From NCBI GenBank assembly GCA_044355095.1, contig JBIKYT010000042.1:1-18301 (forward strand): a stretch of DNA of 18,301 bases, written 5' to 3'. The position numbers and the translations under genes were made by a program. Under the pieces are notes generated by a model. The model was not told the origin of the DNA, searched no databases, and worked only from the letters and a program-made list of their open reading frames with translations. The stretch's first letter is position 1, and every line of letters begins with the position of its first letter. This DNA comes from Casp-actino8 sp044355095. Lineage in GTDB: Bacteria; Actinomycetota; Acidimicrobiia; Acidimicrobiales; Ilumatobacteraceae. This document shows positions 1 to 6,563 of the stretch, in pieces.

Positions 1-150
1 TTGTTGGCATTGCTCATTCGCGTCAGTGATAGTTCGGCTCGTCGCCTCGGGGAAATCGCGGACTCAGCAACATTCAGCGAACGTTTTGCCACACGACTTG
101 CTCAACGGCGCGTCAGAAAACATCCAGAAGAACTTGAGGTGATGTCGTGA
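1..150 (+). CDS. FtsW/RodA/SpoVE-family protein, C-terminal fragment (5' end outside window)
   Basis: The first frame is open from base 1 to a TGA at 148-150 and encodes the last 49 residues of a protein. It begins with a hydrophobic stretch (LLALLIRV) that looks like the end of a membrane helix, followed by a basic cytoplasmic-type tail (ARRLGEIAD, then RLAQRRVRKH). The stop overlaps the GTG start of the downstream PbpA gene by 4 bp (GTGA), so the two are very likely co-transcribed and translationally coupled. In Actinobacteria the gene directly before pbpA is a SEDS-family peptidoglycan polymerase (rodA/ftsW), which polymerises glycan strands with a class B PBP. The assignment rests on the neighbour and the tail composition, because no catalytic part is in the window. 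Confidence 0.6.
   Translation: MLALLIRVSDSSARRLGEIADSATFSERFATRLAQRRVRKHPEELEVMS
136..143 (+). promoter_or_regulatory. Strong Shine-Dalgarno site for pbpA
   Basis: GAGGTGAT lies inside the end of the upstream gene, three bases before the GTG at 147. It matches the anti-SD end of 16S rRNA over eight bases. It supports the GTG at 147 as the start and shows that this internal gene uses leadered translation, unlike most first genes in the window. Confidence 0.65.
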
Positions 151-1622
151 ATCAACGAATTCGTCGCCTCGCAGTGGTGCTAATAGTTCTGTATGTCGTT
201 TTGTTCGCGCAACTGAATTTCATTCAGGTCGGCCAAAAGCCAACTCTTGATGCCGACACCCGTAATACCCGGCAAACCGTTCGCGACTACAACGACCCCC
301 GCGGCGATATCACAACAAGTGACTACGTCGTCATTGCAACATCGGTTCGCAACGAGGCGGGCAGTGAATTTGATTGGCAACGCACATATCCCGAAGGTGA
401 TCTCTATTCGGCAATCACTGGTTATTTCACTTTCGGGTATGGGGCAACACAAATTGAGAAGGTTCAGAACGATGTTCTGGCCGGTCGCACAATTGAGCAA
501 CAAATCAAAGGTTTCCGCTCTTTGTTTAATGGGCAGGACACCACTGGCACGGTTGAAACAACTATTGATGCTGACATTCAGCAGGCCGCCAAAGCCGCAT
601 TGGGAAATCGCGAAGGAAGTGTTGTCGTTATCGAACCCGCGACTGGCGCCGTGAAAGCAATGTGGAGTTGGCCTTCATATGACACCAACTCGGTTGCAGT
701 TCAAGACAACGAGCTAGCCGGTGATGTTTTGAATTATCTCGATGAAATACCTGGCAAGCCATTGCTCGCAAACGCATATCAAGAGCGCTACATGCCTGGT
801 TCTACTTTCAAGGTCATCACAACCGCTGCCGCGCTTGACGATGGCCTCATCACCAAAGAATCCACATGGGTGGATGAAAACGAATTTCTTCCGCCACAAA
901 CAACTGACCCCATTCAAAACTACGGAAACAAAATCTGTGGAGGCGATCTCCCCGAGGTTTTCCGACGTTCGTGCAACACACCATTCGCACGCACAGCAAT
1001 TGAATTGGGTCCTGAGAAAATGGTTGCCGCTGCCGAACGTTTCGGTATCGGTCAAGAGATCCCCTTTGATCTACCGCGCTCGGCAAGTAGTCAGTTTGGC
1101 GATGTTGAGTACTTCACCCAGAACTTGCCTCTTCTCGGCATCGGAGGATTCGGTCAAGGCAATACCCAAATGGTTCCATTACATATGGCCATGGTTGCGG
1201 CATCGATTGCTCACGGTGGCGTGATGATGAAACCCTTTGTCGTCGGCGCTACCTACGACCATGACGGTGGCGTGCTTCAAAGAACCGCTCCGACGGTTTG
1301 GAAAACCCCGATGACCCCTTCAACTGCAAGCTTGCTCACTGAGTTGATGGTCGGCGTCGTCAACGAGGGAACCGCCTCATGTTGCATGAGTTTGGCCAAC
1401 GGGGTTCAGGCTGCTGCAAAGACTGGAACGGCTCAGTTGAATGCCACTGGCGAACCCGAACGCTCGCATGCCTGGATTATTGCGTTCGCTCCCGCTGAAG
1501 CACCCAAATACGCCATCGTCGTGATGCTGAAAGGGACGACTGCCGAAATCAGTGAAGGAACGGGTGGCACTTTGGCTGGACCTGTGGCCAAAAAAGTGCT
1601 TGATATCGCGCTCGCTCAATAG
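147..1622 (+). CDS. pbpA: Penicillin-binding protein 2-type peptidoglycan transpeptidase (PbpA)
   Basis: This is a class B penicillin-binding protein of 491 aa, a membrane-anchored D,D-transpeptidase that cross-links peptidoglycan with a SEDS partner. An N-terminal signal anchor spans about residues 7-24. A dimerisation-type region follows to about 135, and the transpeptidase domain occupies about 145-491. The active-site motifs are in order: STFK at 219-222 (nucleophile S219), SCN at 275-277 and KTGT at 425-428. The length fits actinobacterial PbpA. The GTG start is backed by the Shine-Dalgarno at 136-143 and overlaps the upstream gene by 4 bp. The neighbours (ftsW/rodA before, pknB after) match the conserved actinobacterial envelope cluster; in mycobacteria PbpA is a substrate of PknB. 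The gene name relies on this synteny as well as on the motifs. Confidence 0.9.
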   Translation: MNQRIRRLAVVLIVLYVVLFAQLNFIQVGQKPTLDADTRNTRQTVRDYNDPRGDITTSDYVVIATSVRNEAGSEFDWQRTYPEGDLYSAITGYFTFGYGATQIEKVQNDVLAGRTIEQQIKGFRSLFNGQDTTGTVETTIDADIQQAAKAALGNREGSVVVIEPATGAVKAMWSWPSYDTNSVAVQDNELAGDVLNYLDEIPGKPLLANAYQERYMPGSTFKVITTAAALDDGLITKESTWVDENEFLPPQTTDPIQNYGNKICGGDLPEVFRRSCNTPFARTAIELGPEKMVAAAERFGIGQEIPFDLPRSASSQFGDVEYFTQNLPLLGIGGFGQGNTQMVPLHMAMVAASIAHGGVMMKPFVVGATYDHDGGVLQRTAPTVWKTPMTPSTASLLTELMVGVVNEGTASCCMSLANGVQAAAKTGTAQLNATGEPERSHAWIIAFAPAEAPKYAIVVMLKGTTAEISEGTGGTLAGPVAKKVLDIALAQ

Positions 1623-1686
1623 CTTTTTGGGCGAAATAGCACCCCTCCATGGGTAGAGGCGACAGTCTCTGGGTCATCAACCTCGG

Positions 1687-1692
1687 TAGCCT
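1687..1692 (+). promoter_or_regulatory. Putative -10 element of pknB
   Basis: TAGCCT sits in the 80-bp gap after pbpA, ten bases before the ATG at 1703. The same hexamer occurs six bases before the ATG at 17556. Transcription from here would give only a 3-4 nt leader. No convincing -35 or Shine-Dalgarno is visible. Confidence 0.45.
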
Positions 1693-1702
1693 GACTTGAG
1701 TT

Positions 1703-3895
1703 ATGTCGGACAACAACGCAGTGATATTAAACGATCGTTACGAAATGCAACAGCGCATCGGTCGCGGTGGCATGGCCGACGTGTATTTGGCTCGCGACAT
1801 CTTGCTTGATCGCCTTGTCGCGATCAAAGTTCTGTTCCCCGAATATGCCACCGATCCTGCGTTCGTCGAACGCTTCCGTCGCGAAGCACAGTCGGCAGCC
1901 AACCTCAATCACCCCAACATCGTGAGCGTCTACGACTGGGGTCGTAGCAACAACACCTATTTCATGGCCATGGAATATGTGCCAGGTCGTACCTTGGCTG
2001 AGGCTCTTCACGATGTTGGTCAGATCACGGCAATGAAAGCTGCCGAAGTGGGCATTGAAGTTGCCGCAGCGTTGTCATTTGCTCATCGCGGCAACGTTGT
2101 TCACCGCGACATTAAGCCCGGCAACATTCTCATCGGTTCAAACGGACAACTGAAAGTCGCCGACTTCGGTATCGCTCGTGCGCTTGGTAGTGCAGCCGAC
2201 AGCAACTTGACTCAAGTTGGTGCAGTGATGGGAACGGCCGCGTACTTGTCACCCGAACAAGCACAAGGTGGTCAACCCGATCCGCGCAGTGATCTTTACT
2301 CGCTCGGCATCGTGTTGTACGAAATGGTCGGTGGACGCGTTCCGTTCTCGGGCGACAATCCCGTGTCCATTGCTTACAAGCAAGTTCACGAAGCACCACT
2401 ACCACTCAATCAACTGGCCTCTGATGTTCCACGGGCATTTGAAGCAATTGTCGCTCGACTGCTCGCGAAAGATCCAGATCTTCGTTACGCAACTGCCGAG
2501 GCAGTTCGCGACGATCTCCGTCGATTCCGTGACGGTATTCCGGTGCAAGCTTTAGCCGATGCTATTAACCGTCGTAATGGCGACCCCACTCCTATCGGTA
2601 CTGCAGCACCAACAACGGTGATTACAACTGGGCCGATGGTCGGTGGCACTGATGATCTCGCCGCAGCAACAACCGTTATTCCGAGTGCTCAGGCGACCAC
2701 CGCCTTGCCACGCACCACAATCAATGCCAATCCAGATATGCCGCCTGGTTACACCGCAAGTAACGCGGTTGTTCCGACTGATGATTTACAGCGCAAGCGA
2801 ACCGCCATGGTTTTCGGCGCAATCTCGGCAACCGTTCTCTTGATTATCGGTGCAGTAGTTGCGTTCCTGGCATTGTCGGGTGGTTCAACTAATGCTCCGA
2901 CCGTCGCCGTCCCCGATGTCACCAATCAAGTTCTTGAAGATGCAGTCACAACCCTCAAAAACCTAGGTTTTGAAGTTGTTCCTGTGGCCGAAGAAACCAC
3001 AACTGTTGATACCAACGTTGTGTGGAAACAAGTTCCATTACCTGGCGAAGAAATCAAAGAGGGCGAGACAGTCACCATTGTCTACAACCCCTCAAATGCG
3101 CCAATGGCCGTACCGAATTTGGCGGGCATGACAATTGATCAAGCGCGCGCGGCATTGCTCAATCTCGGCTTAACAATTGGAGTCATTACTCCACAAAATG
3201 ATCCCACAGCCCCGGCCGACACCATCATCGCTTCAGTTCCTAAAGCTGGTGAACAAGTCTTGGGTGGAGCAACGATTGACCTCACTGTCAGTCAAGGCAG
3301 TGGCGTTGTTCAGATACCAAATGTTCAAGGCCAAACTTCACAAGCCGCACGTTCAGTTCTAGAAGGCGAACCGTACAAATTCTTGATCACAGTTGTTGAA
3401 GAGGCCAGTGCGACTGTTGAGTCAAGTCGAGTCACACGCACCAGTCCGACTATCGGTGCCGATACCACCAAGGGTGCGTCAGTCACCATTTACGTCTCAA
3501 CAGGTCAAGCAACAGTTGCAGTTCCGTTGGTATCGGGACTCACCGAGGCTCAGGCTCGGGCCAAGCTCACATCGTCTGGTTTCATTGTGAAGGTTGAATA
3601 CATTGAAGTCGCTACGGGTAATGCCAACGACGGTCGCGTGATTGCACAAGACCCAAGTATGAATGTCCAGTCATCGCCCGGAAGCCAAGTGCTTCTCAAA
3701 GTTGGTAAGGCAATTGCAGCAACAACCACTGTCGCCCCGACGACGACGGTGCCCGCTACAACGATCGCACCCGTAACGACAACCCCCGCTACAACGATCG
3801 CACCCGTAACGACAACCCCTGCTACAACGATCGCACCCGTAACGACAACCCCTGCTACAACAACACCCGCTACGACAACCCCAGCGACGCCTTAA
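1703..3895 (+). CDS. pknB: PASTA-domain Ser/Thr protein kinase (PknB-like)
   Basis: This is a transmembrane eukaryotic-type Ser/Thr kinase of 730 aa that senses cell-wall fragments and phosphorylates growth and division proteins. The kinase domain covers about residues 13-275, with the glycine loop GRGGMADVY (20-28), catalytic lysine K42, the HRD loop (134-136, HRDIKPGN) and DFG (154-156). A juxtamembrane linker runs to about 366. The membrane helix is about 368-391. Four extracellular PASTA repeats follow at roughly 402-464, 468-531, 536-602 and 605-667, the third being the most divergent. After PASTA4 there is an unusual Thr/Pro/Ala tail of about 60 residues (671-730). The gene lies behind pbpA as in mycobacteria, but I see no pknA between them. 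Its TAA abuts the convergent trpG stop with no bases between. Kinase family and topology are certain; the name pknB follows domain layout and synteny. Confidence 0.93.
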   Translation: MSDNNAVILNDRYEMQQRIGRGGMADVYLARDILLDRLVAIKVLFPEYATDPAFVERFRREAQSAANLNHPNIVSVYDWGRSNNTYFMAMEYVPGRTLAEALHDVGQITAMKAAEVGIEVAAALSFAHRGNVVHRDIKPGNILIGSNGQLKVADFGIARALGSAADSNLTQVGAVMGTAAYLSPEQAQGGQPDPRSDLYSLGIVLYEMVGGRVPFSGDNPVSIAYKQVHEAPLPLNQLASDVPRAFEAIVARLLAKDPDLRYATAEAVRDDLRRFRDGIPVQALADAINRRNGDPTPIGTAAPTTVITTGPMVGGTDDLAAATTVIPSAQATTALPRTTINANPDMPPGYTASNAVVPTDDLQRKRTAMVFGAISATVLLIIGAVVAFLALSGGSTNAPTVAVPDVTNQVLEDAVTTLKNLGFEVVPVAEETTTVDTNVVWKQVPLPGEEIKEGETVTIVYNPSNAPMAVPNLAGMTIDQARAALLNLGLTIGVITPQNDPTAPADTIIASVPKAGEQVLGGATIDLTVSQGSGVVQIPNVQGQTSQAARSVLEGEPYKFLITVVEEASATVESSRVTRTSPTIGADTTKGASVTIYVSTGQATVAVPLVSGLTEAQARAKLTSSGFIVKVEYIEVATGNANDGRVIAQDPSMNVQSSPGSQVLLKVGKAIAATTTVAPTTTVPATTIAPVTTTPATTIAPVTTTPATTIAPVTTTPATTTPATTTPATP
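3755..3853 (+). repeat. 33-bp tandem repeat (3 copies) encoding the Thr/Pro tail of PknB
   Basis: Three almost identical in-frame 33-bp units at 3755-3787, 3788-3820 and 3821-3853 each encode ATTIAPVTTTP. They differ by one base at the last codon (CCC in the first copy, CCT in the others). A degenerate fourth unit (ATTTPATTTPATP) leads to the stop. Near-identity at the DNA level, including synonymous positions, points to recent slippage or unequal exchange, so copy number may vary between strains. Confidence 0.9.
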
Positions 3896-4489
3896 TTATT
3901 TGTGGGCTGGCTTCTGGCAGTTGCGCAAAAAGTTGCGCAACATATCGTGACCTGAACCAGTCAAAATACTTTCGGGATGAAACTGCACACCTTCAACGGG
4001 CAGCGTTTTATGTCGCACACCCATCACGATTCCGTCGGCAGTTGACGCTGTCACTTCAAGACAATCAGGCATCGACGATGGCTCAATAACCAGCGAGTGA
4101 TAACGGGTTGCCGTGACTGGGTTAGTCACGCCAGCAAAGACACCAATATTGCGATGATTCACTTCACTGGTTTTGCCGTGCATCAATTGAGGTGCACGAA
4201 TGACCTGTCCGCCAAACACATGACCAATCGCTTGATGTCCTAGACATACTCCAAAAACCGGAACACCTTTTTCAGCAAATGGCACAATTGCCTCGCAGAT
4301 GATGCCGGCGTCTTCGGGTCGACCAGGTCCGGGCGATAACAGCACTCCGTCAATATCGAGCGCAAGGGCTTCGTCGAGGGTCAGGTCATCATTGCGATAA
4401 ACCAACGGCTCGGCACCCAACTCGCCCAAATATTGGACCAAGTTGTACACAAAACTGTCGTAACTATCTAGAACAAGTACCCGAGTCAC
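3896..4489 (-). CDS. trpG: Glutamine amidotransferase subunit of anthranilate / aminodeoxychorismate synthase (TrpG/PabA)
   Basis: This is a class I glutamine amidotransferase of 197 aa that releases ammonia from glutamine for chorismate amination, leading to tryptophan or folate. Visible motifs are DSYDSFVYNL (8-17), the SPGPG loop (52-56), the nucleophile elbow GVCLGHQ with C82, HGKTS (104-108), and the catalytic pair H171 and E173 in FHPES. I chose the GTG at 4489 because the conserved fold begins there and the length matches the family. The frame is open further upstream (to 4876) but that part is antisense to crgA. A CAGGCT hexamer exactly six bases upstream suggests a leaderless transcript. 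No synthase large subunit is adjacent, so TrpG and PabA roles cannot be separated; trpG sits at the same place in mycobacteria. Confidence 0.88.
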   Translation of the reverse strand: MTRVLVLDSYDSFVYNLVQYLGELGAEPLVYRNDDLTLDEALALDIDGVLLSPGPGRPEDAGIICEAIVPFAEKGVPVFGVCLGHQAIGHVFGGQVIRAPQLMHGKTSEVNHRNIGVFAGVTNPVTATRYHSLVIEPSSMPDCLEVTASTADGIVMGVRHKTLPVEGVQFHPESILTGSGHDMLRNFLRNCQKPAHK

Positions 4490-4495
4490 CCCCCT

Positions 4496-4501
4496 AGCCT
4501 G
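4496..4501 (-). promoter_or_regulatory. Putative -10 element of trpG (leaderless)
   Basis: On the minus strand CAGGCT is followed by six bases (AGGGGG) and then the GTG at 4489. It fits the nAnnnT-N6-start pattern seen elsewhere here, with C in place of the first T. The G-run touches the start codon and is too close to work as a Shine-Dalgarno. Confidence 0.35.
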
Positions 4502-4547
4502 CCAGCAAAACCTGTCAGTCGGTGTGGGAGCACGACATTTGAGCGCG

Positions 4548-4553
4548 TACACT
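4548..4553 (+). promoter_or_regulatory. Putative -10 element of crgA
   Basis: TACACT lies eight bases before the GTG at 4562, in the 72-bp divergent gap with trpG. Initiation here would leave a leader of one or two bases at most. Confidence 0.4.
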
Positions 4554-4561
4554 CGTCTCTC

Positions 4562-4879
4562 GTGGCACCTCCGAAACGGAAAACAAGCGGACGCACGACT
4601 CCCAAGGGCACTCGCCCCGGCGAGTCCCGTCCCGGAACCCCAACTCACAACGAACACGGGGTCGCAGCATCGACGCGCTATACCCCACCAATTCCCCAGT
4701 ACGTCAAAGTCAGTCCCCGTTGGGTCCCGATCTTGATGTTCACCCTCTTCATTCTGGGCGCACTTATCATTTTGCTGTACTACTTGGGTGCTGTTCCGGG
4801 TGGCCGTAGTAACTATTACTTGGTGCTCGGCCTCGGATTTATTCTGGGCGGTCTGTTTACTGCCACCAAATACCATTAA
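4562..4879 (+). CDS. crgA: Cell division protein CrgA
   Basis: This is a small two-helix membrane protein of 105 aa of the CrgA family, found only in Actinobacteria, which helps recruit septal peptidoglycan synthesis proteins to the divisome. The first 50 residues are basic and disordered (PPKRKTSGRTTPKGTRPG). The family core follows: SPRWVP just before helix 1 (about 55-74), a short loop with PGGRSNYY, and helix 2 (about 85-101) ending in ATKYH. Length is close to mycobacterial CrgA. The GTG start has no Shine-Dalgarno but a TACACT hexamer eight bases upstream. It diverges from trpG and lies near pknB and pbpA, as in mycobacteria, where CrgA interacts with FtsZ and FtsI. Confidence 0.9.
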   Translation: MAPPKRKTSGRTTPKGTRPGESRPGTPTHNEHGVAASTRYTPPIPQYVKVSPRWVPILMFTLFILGALIILLYYLGAVPGGRSNYYLVLGLGFILGGLFTATKYH

Positions 4880-4895
4880 CGCCAGGGAGCTGGCG
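4880..4895 (+). terminator. Short hairpin directly after crgA
   Basis: CGCCAG-GGAG-CTGGCG is a perfect 6-bp stem with a 4-base loop that begins on the base after the crgA stop. It is followed by ATTTAAA and not by a clear U-run, so it is at best a weak terminator. Confidence 0.4.
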
Positions 4896-4946
4896 ATTTA
4901 AACCTTCTGAGCAGGGCTTTTCATTCCAGGCCTCATTTCCCCAGCC

Positions 4947-4955
4947 TGTGGATAA
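4947..4955 (-). other. Perfect DnaA-box-like 9-mer
   Basis: The minus strand reads TTATCCACA, an exact match to the canonical DnaA box, in the 144-bp gap between the convergent ends of crgA and the 5024-5308 gene. I saw no second copy in the window, so it is not an origin; it may be a lone DnaA site or chance. Confidence 0.35.
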
Positions 4956-4975
4956 AGCGGGGGATAGTCACACCG

Positions 4976-5016
4976 ATGTAACTTGCGCGTTACCTGGCGA
5001 TTGCCATGTAACTTGC
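4976..5016 (+). repeat. Direct repeat pair ATGTAACTTGC with an internal inverted repeat
   Basis: ATGTAACTTGC occurs at 4976-4986 and again at 5006-5016, with starts 30 bases apart, between two convergent genes. The first copy is also part of a short inverted repeat, GTAAC-N6-GTTAC (4978-4993). No gene start is near, so its role is unclear. Confidence 0.55.
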
Positions 5017-5023
5017 CCATGAA

Positions 5024-5308
5024 TCACTCAACCGGTGCGATGAAATCCATGTCTTCCATACAGTGCCGGGGCGGGACCGGGTCTTGTTCTGGGGCCATCG
5101 TCATGCGGATTTCGACCCCACACAAACTGCATCGGTAGCGCACGTTGACTCTGCGTAGTTCGCCCTCGGGGGGCGGTTCGGGCAGTGGCGTGGTCATACT
5201 TCGCAGCAATCCCACGCCCACACGCCACAAAAAGAAGAACAAGAAGACGGCTCCGAGAAACCAGATCACTCCCGCAAAATCAATAGCCAGCATGGCGATA
5301 TGCAACAT
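5024..5308 (-). CDS. Small membrane protein with a C-terminal zinc-ribbon-like motif, function unknown
   Basis: I do not recognise this as a named family. The 94-residue product has one N-terminal membrane helix (about 8-30, rich in F, L and W), a proline-rich linker (PLPEPPPEGE) and a C-terminal domain with CSLC at 60-63 and RHC at 81-83, which could bind zinc through three Cys and one His. The helix suggests membrane attachment with the putative metal site on one side. The ATG at 5308 is six bases downstream of the thiolase stop, so the two genes form a likely operon. A TTG one codon upstream and an ATG at 5293 are alternative starts, and none has a clear Shine-Dalgarno. The function may relate to the thiolase only by co-transcription. 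Confidence 0.7.
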   Translation of the reverse strand: MLHIAMLAIDFAGVIWFLGAVFLFFFLWRVGVGLLRSMTTPLPEPPPEGELRRVNVRYRCSLCGVEIRMTMAPEQDPVPPRHCMEDMDFIAPVE

Positions 5309-5314
5309 CAAGAA

Positions 5315-6484
5315 TCAGCCAAGGCGTTCAATGATGGTGGCATTGGCCATGCCGCCGCCTTCGCACATGGTCTGCAGACCATAACGACCACCGGTGCGCT
5401 CAAGTTCGTTGAGCAACGTGGTCATCAATCGTGCACCTGAACATCCGAGCGGATGACCCAAAGCAATTGCTCCACCATTGGGGTTCACGATGTCCATATT
5501 GGGATGGAATTCCTTTTCCCAGGCCAAAACCACCGAAGCAAATGCTTCGTTGATTTCAACAATGTCAATATCAGACATTGACAACTTGGCACGTTCAAGA
5601 ACTTTACGAGTCGCTGGGATTGGTGCAGTCAACATGTATCGCGGATCATCGCCCGCCAACGAGAAGTTCACAAAACGAGCACGAGGTGTGAGGCCAAGTG
5701 CACGGCACTTTTCTTCACTCATGATCAACAGTGCCGCTGCACCGTCAGTGATTTGCGACGAGTTTCCAGCAGTCACTCGACCTCCTTCGTCTTCGGGACG
5801 GAAAGCAGTCTTCAATTTTGCCAGGCTTTCCATGGTGGTTTCACGCAAACCTTCGTCCGTGGTCATCATGTTGCCTTCGGCATCTTTGATGGGCAAGATC
5901 TCTCGTTCAAAGCGACCTTCAGCAGTGGCACGTGCGGCACGTGATTGCGACTGCACACCAAAACGATCCATGTCTTCACGACTAATGCCCCACTTATCAG
6001 CGATCATTTCAGCTGATACACCCTGAGGAACAAGTCCACCTTGTGGCTGATAGCGAGCACTCACCATCGGACCAAATGGCCAGCCGTACTTGCCATCGGC
6101 CATCGAAGCGCCCATCGGAACGCGAGTCATCACTTCAACACCAGCCGCGACAACGACGTCGTAAGCACCAGCCATGACACCTTGTGCAGCAAAGTGCGCG
6201 GCCTGTTGCGACGAACCACATTGACGATCAATCGTGGTACCAGGAACACTTTCGGGCCAACCAGCGGCTAACACTGCGTTGCGACCAATGTTGGTTGACT
6301 GCTCACCGGTCTGCATGACGCAACCCATTACAACGTCATCGATGATGCCGGGATCAATACCCGTGCGCTCGACAAGAGCGTTCATGGTTTCGGCCATGAG
6401 GTCAACCGGGTGCCACTCTTTCAATTTGCCGTTACGGCGACCGAGCGGTGTACGAATGGCATCAACAATGACTGCGTTAAACAT
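5315..6484 (-). CDS. Acetyl-CoA C-acetyltransferase / 3-ketoacyl-CoA thiolase
   Basis: This is a thiolase of 389 aa that cleaves 3-ketoacyl-CoA with CoA, or condenses two acyl-CoAs, in beta-oxidation or related CoA pathways in the cytoplasm. The nucleophilic cysteine is C89 (RQCGSSQQA). The NEAFA block is at 312-316, the GHPLG histidine is H344, and the second catalytic cysteine is C374 in CEGGGMA. All catalytic residues are present and the length is normal. I take the ATG at 6484, since GGGAG sits five bases upstream; a TTG at 6496 is in frame but lies upstream of this ribosome site. The GDDPRYMLTAPIPA segment resembles thiolases of actinobacterial lipid or steroid degradation, but substrate cannot be told from sequence. 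The small zinc-ribbon gene follows directly. Confidence 0.92.
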   Translation of the reverse strand: MFNAVIVDAIRTPLGRRNGKLKEWHPVDLMAETMNALVERTGIDPGIIDDVVMGCVMQTGEQSTNIGRNAVLAAGWPESVPGTTIDRQCGSSQQAAHFAAQGVMAGAYDVVVAAGVEVMTRVPMGASMADGKYGWPFGPMVSARYQPQGGLVPQGVSAEMIADKWGISREDMDRFGVQSQSRAARATAEGRFEREILPIKDAEGNMMTTDEGLRETTMESLAKLKTAFRPEDEGGRVTAGNSSQITDGAAALLIMSEEKCRALGLTPRARFVNFSLAGDDPRYMLTAPIPATRKVLERAKLSMSDIDIVEINEAFASVVLAWEKEFHPNMDIVNPNGGAIALGHPLGCSGARLMTTLLNELERTGGRYGLQTMCEGGGMANATIIERLG

Positions 6485-6489
6485 GGTGT

Positions 6490-6494
6490 CTCCC
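6490..6494 (-). promoter_or_regulatory. Ribosome binding site of the thiolase gene
   Basis: GGGAG on the minus strand is five bases before the ATG at 6484. It decides between this ATG and the in-frame TTG at 6496. Confidence 0.6.
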
Positions 6495-6497
6495 AAA

Positions 6498-6528
6498 ATT
6501 GTTCTGTGCCCTAAGTCTGCTGTGTCAA
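6498..6528 (-). promoter_or_regulatory. Possible thiolase promoter (TTGACA at -35)
   Basis: A perfect TTGACA (minus strand, 6528-6523) is followed after 19 bases by AACAAT (6503-6498) in the 79-bp space between the thiolase and the next gene. The spacing is long and the -10 weak, so this is tentative. Confidence 0.3.
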
Positions 6529-6563
6529 CCAGTGTGAAAACGAATTTTGGTACAACACCGCGA

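Noticed and set aside
1623..1686. Terminator after pbpA
   Set aside because: Only 4-bp stems such as ACCC/GGGT could be found, without a U-run; not enough to call.
3755..3853. CRISPR-like regular repeat
   Set aside because: The units are adjacent with no spacers and in frame with pknB, so they are coding repeats.
4490..4876. 130-residue N-terminal extension of the trpG reading frame
   Set aside because: It is antisense to crgA, has low-quality composition, and the glutamine amidotransferase fold starts at the GTG at 4489 with normal family length.
4880..5023. Replication origin suggested by the DnaA-box match
   Set aside because: Only one box and no AT-rich unwinding region or dnaA/dnaN genes are present.
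5478..6026. Plus-strand 182-codon open frame inside the thiolase gene
   Set aside because: Fully antisense to a well-conserved thiolase; composition typical of a shadow frame.
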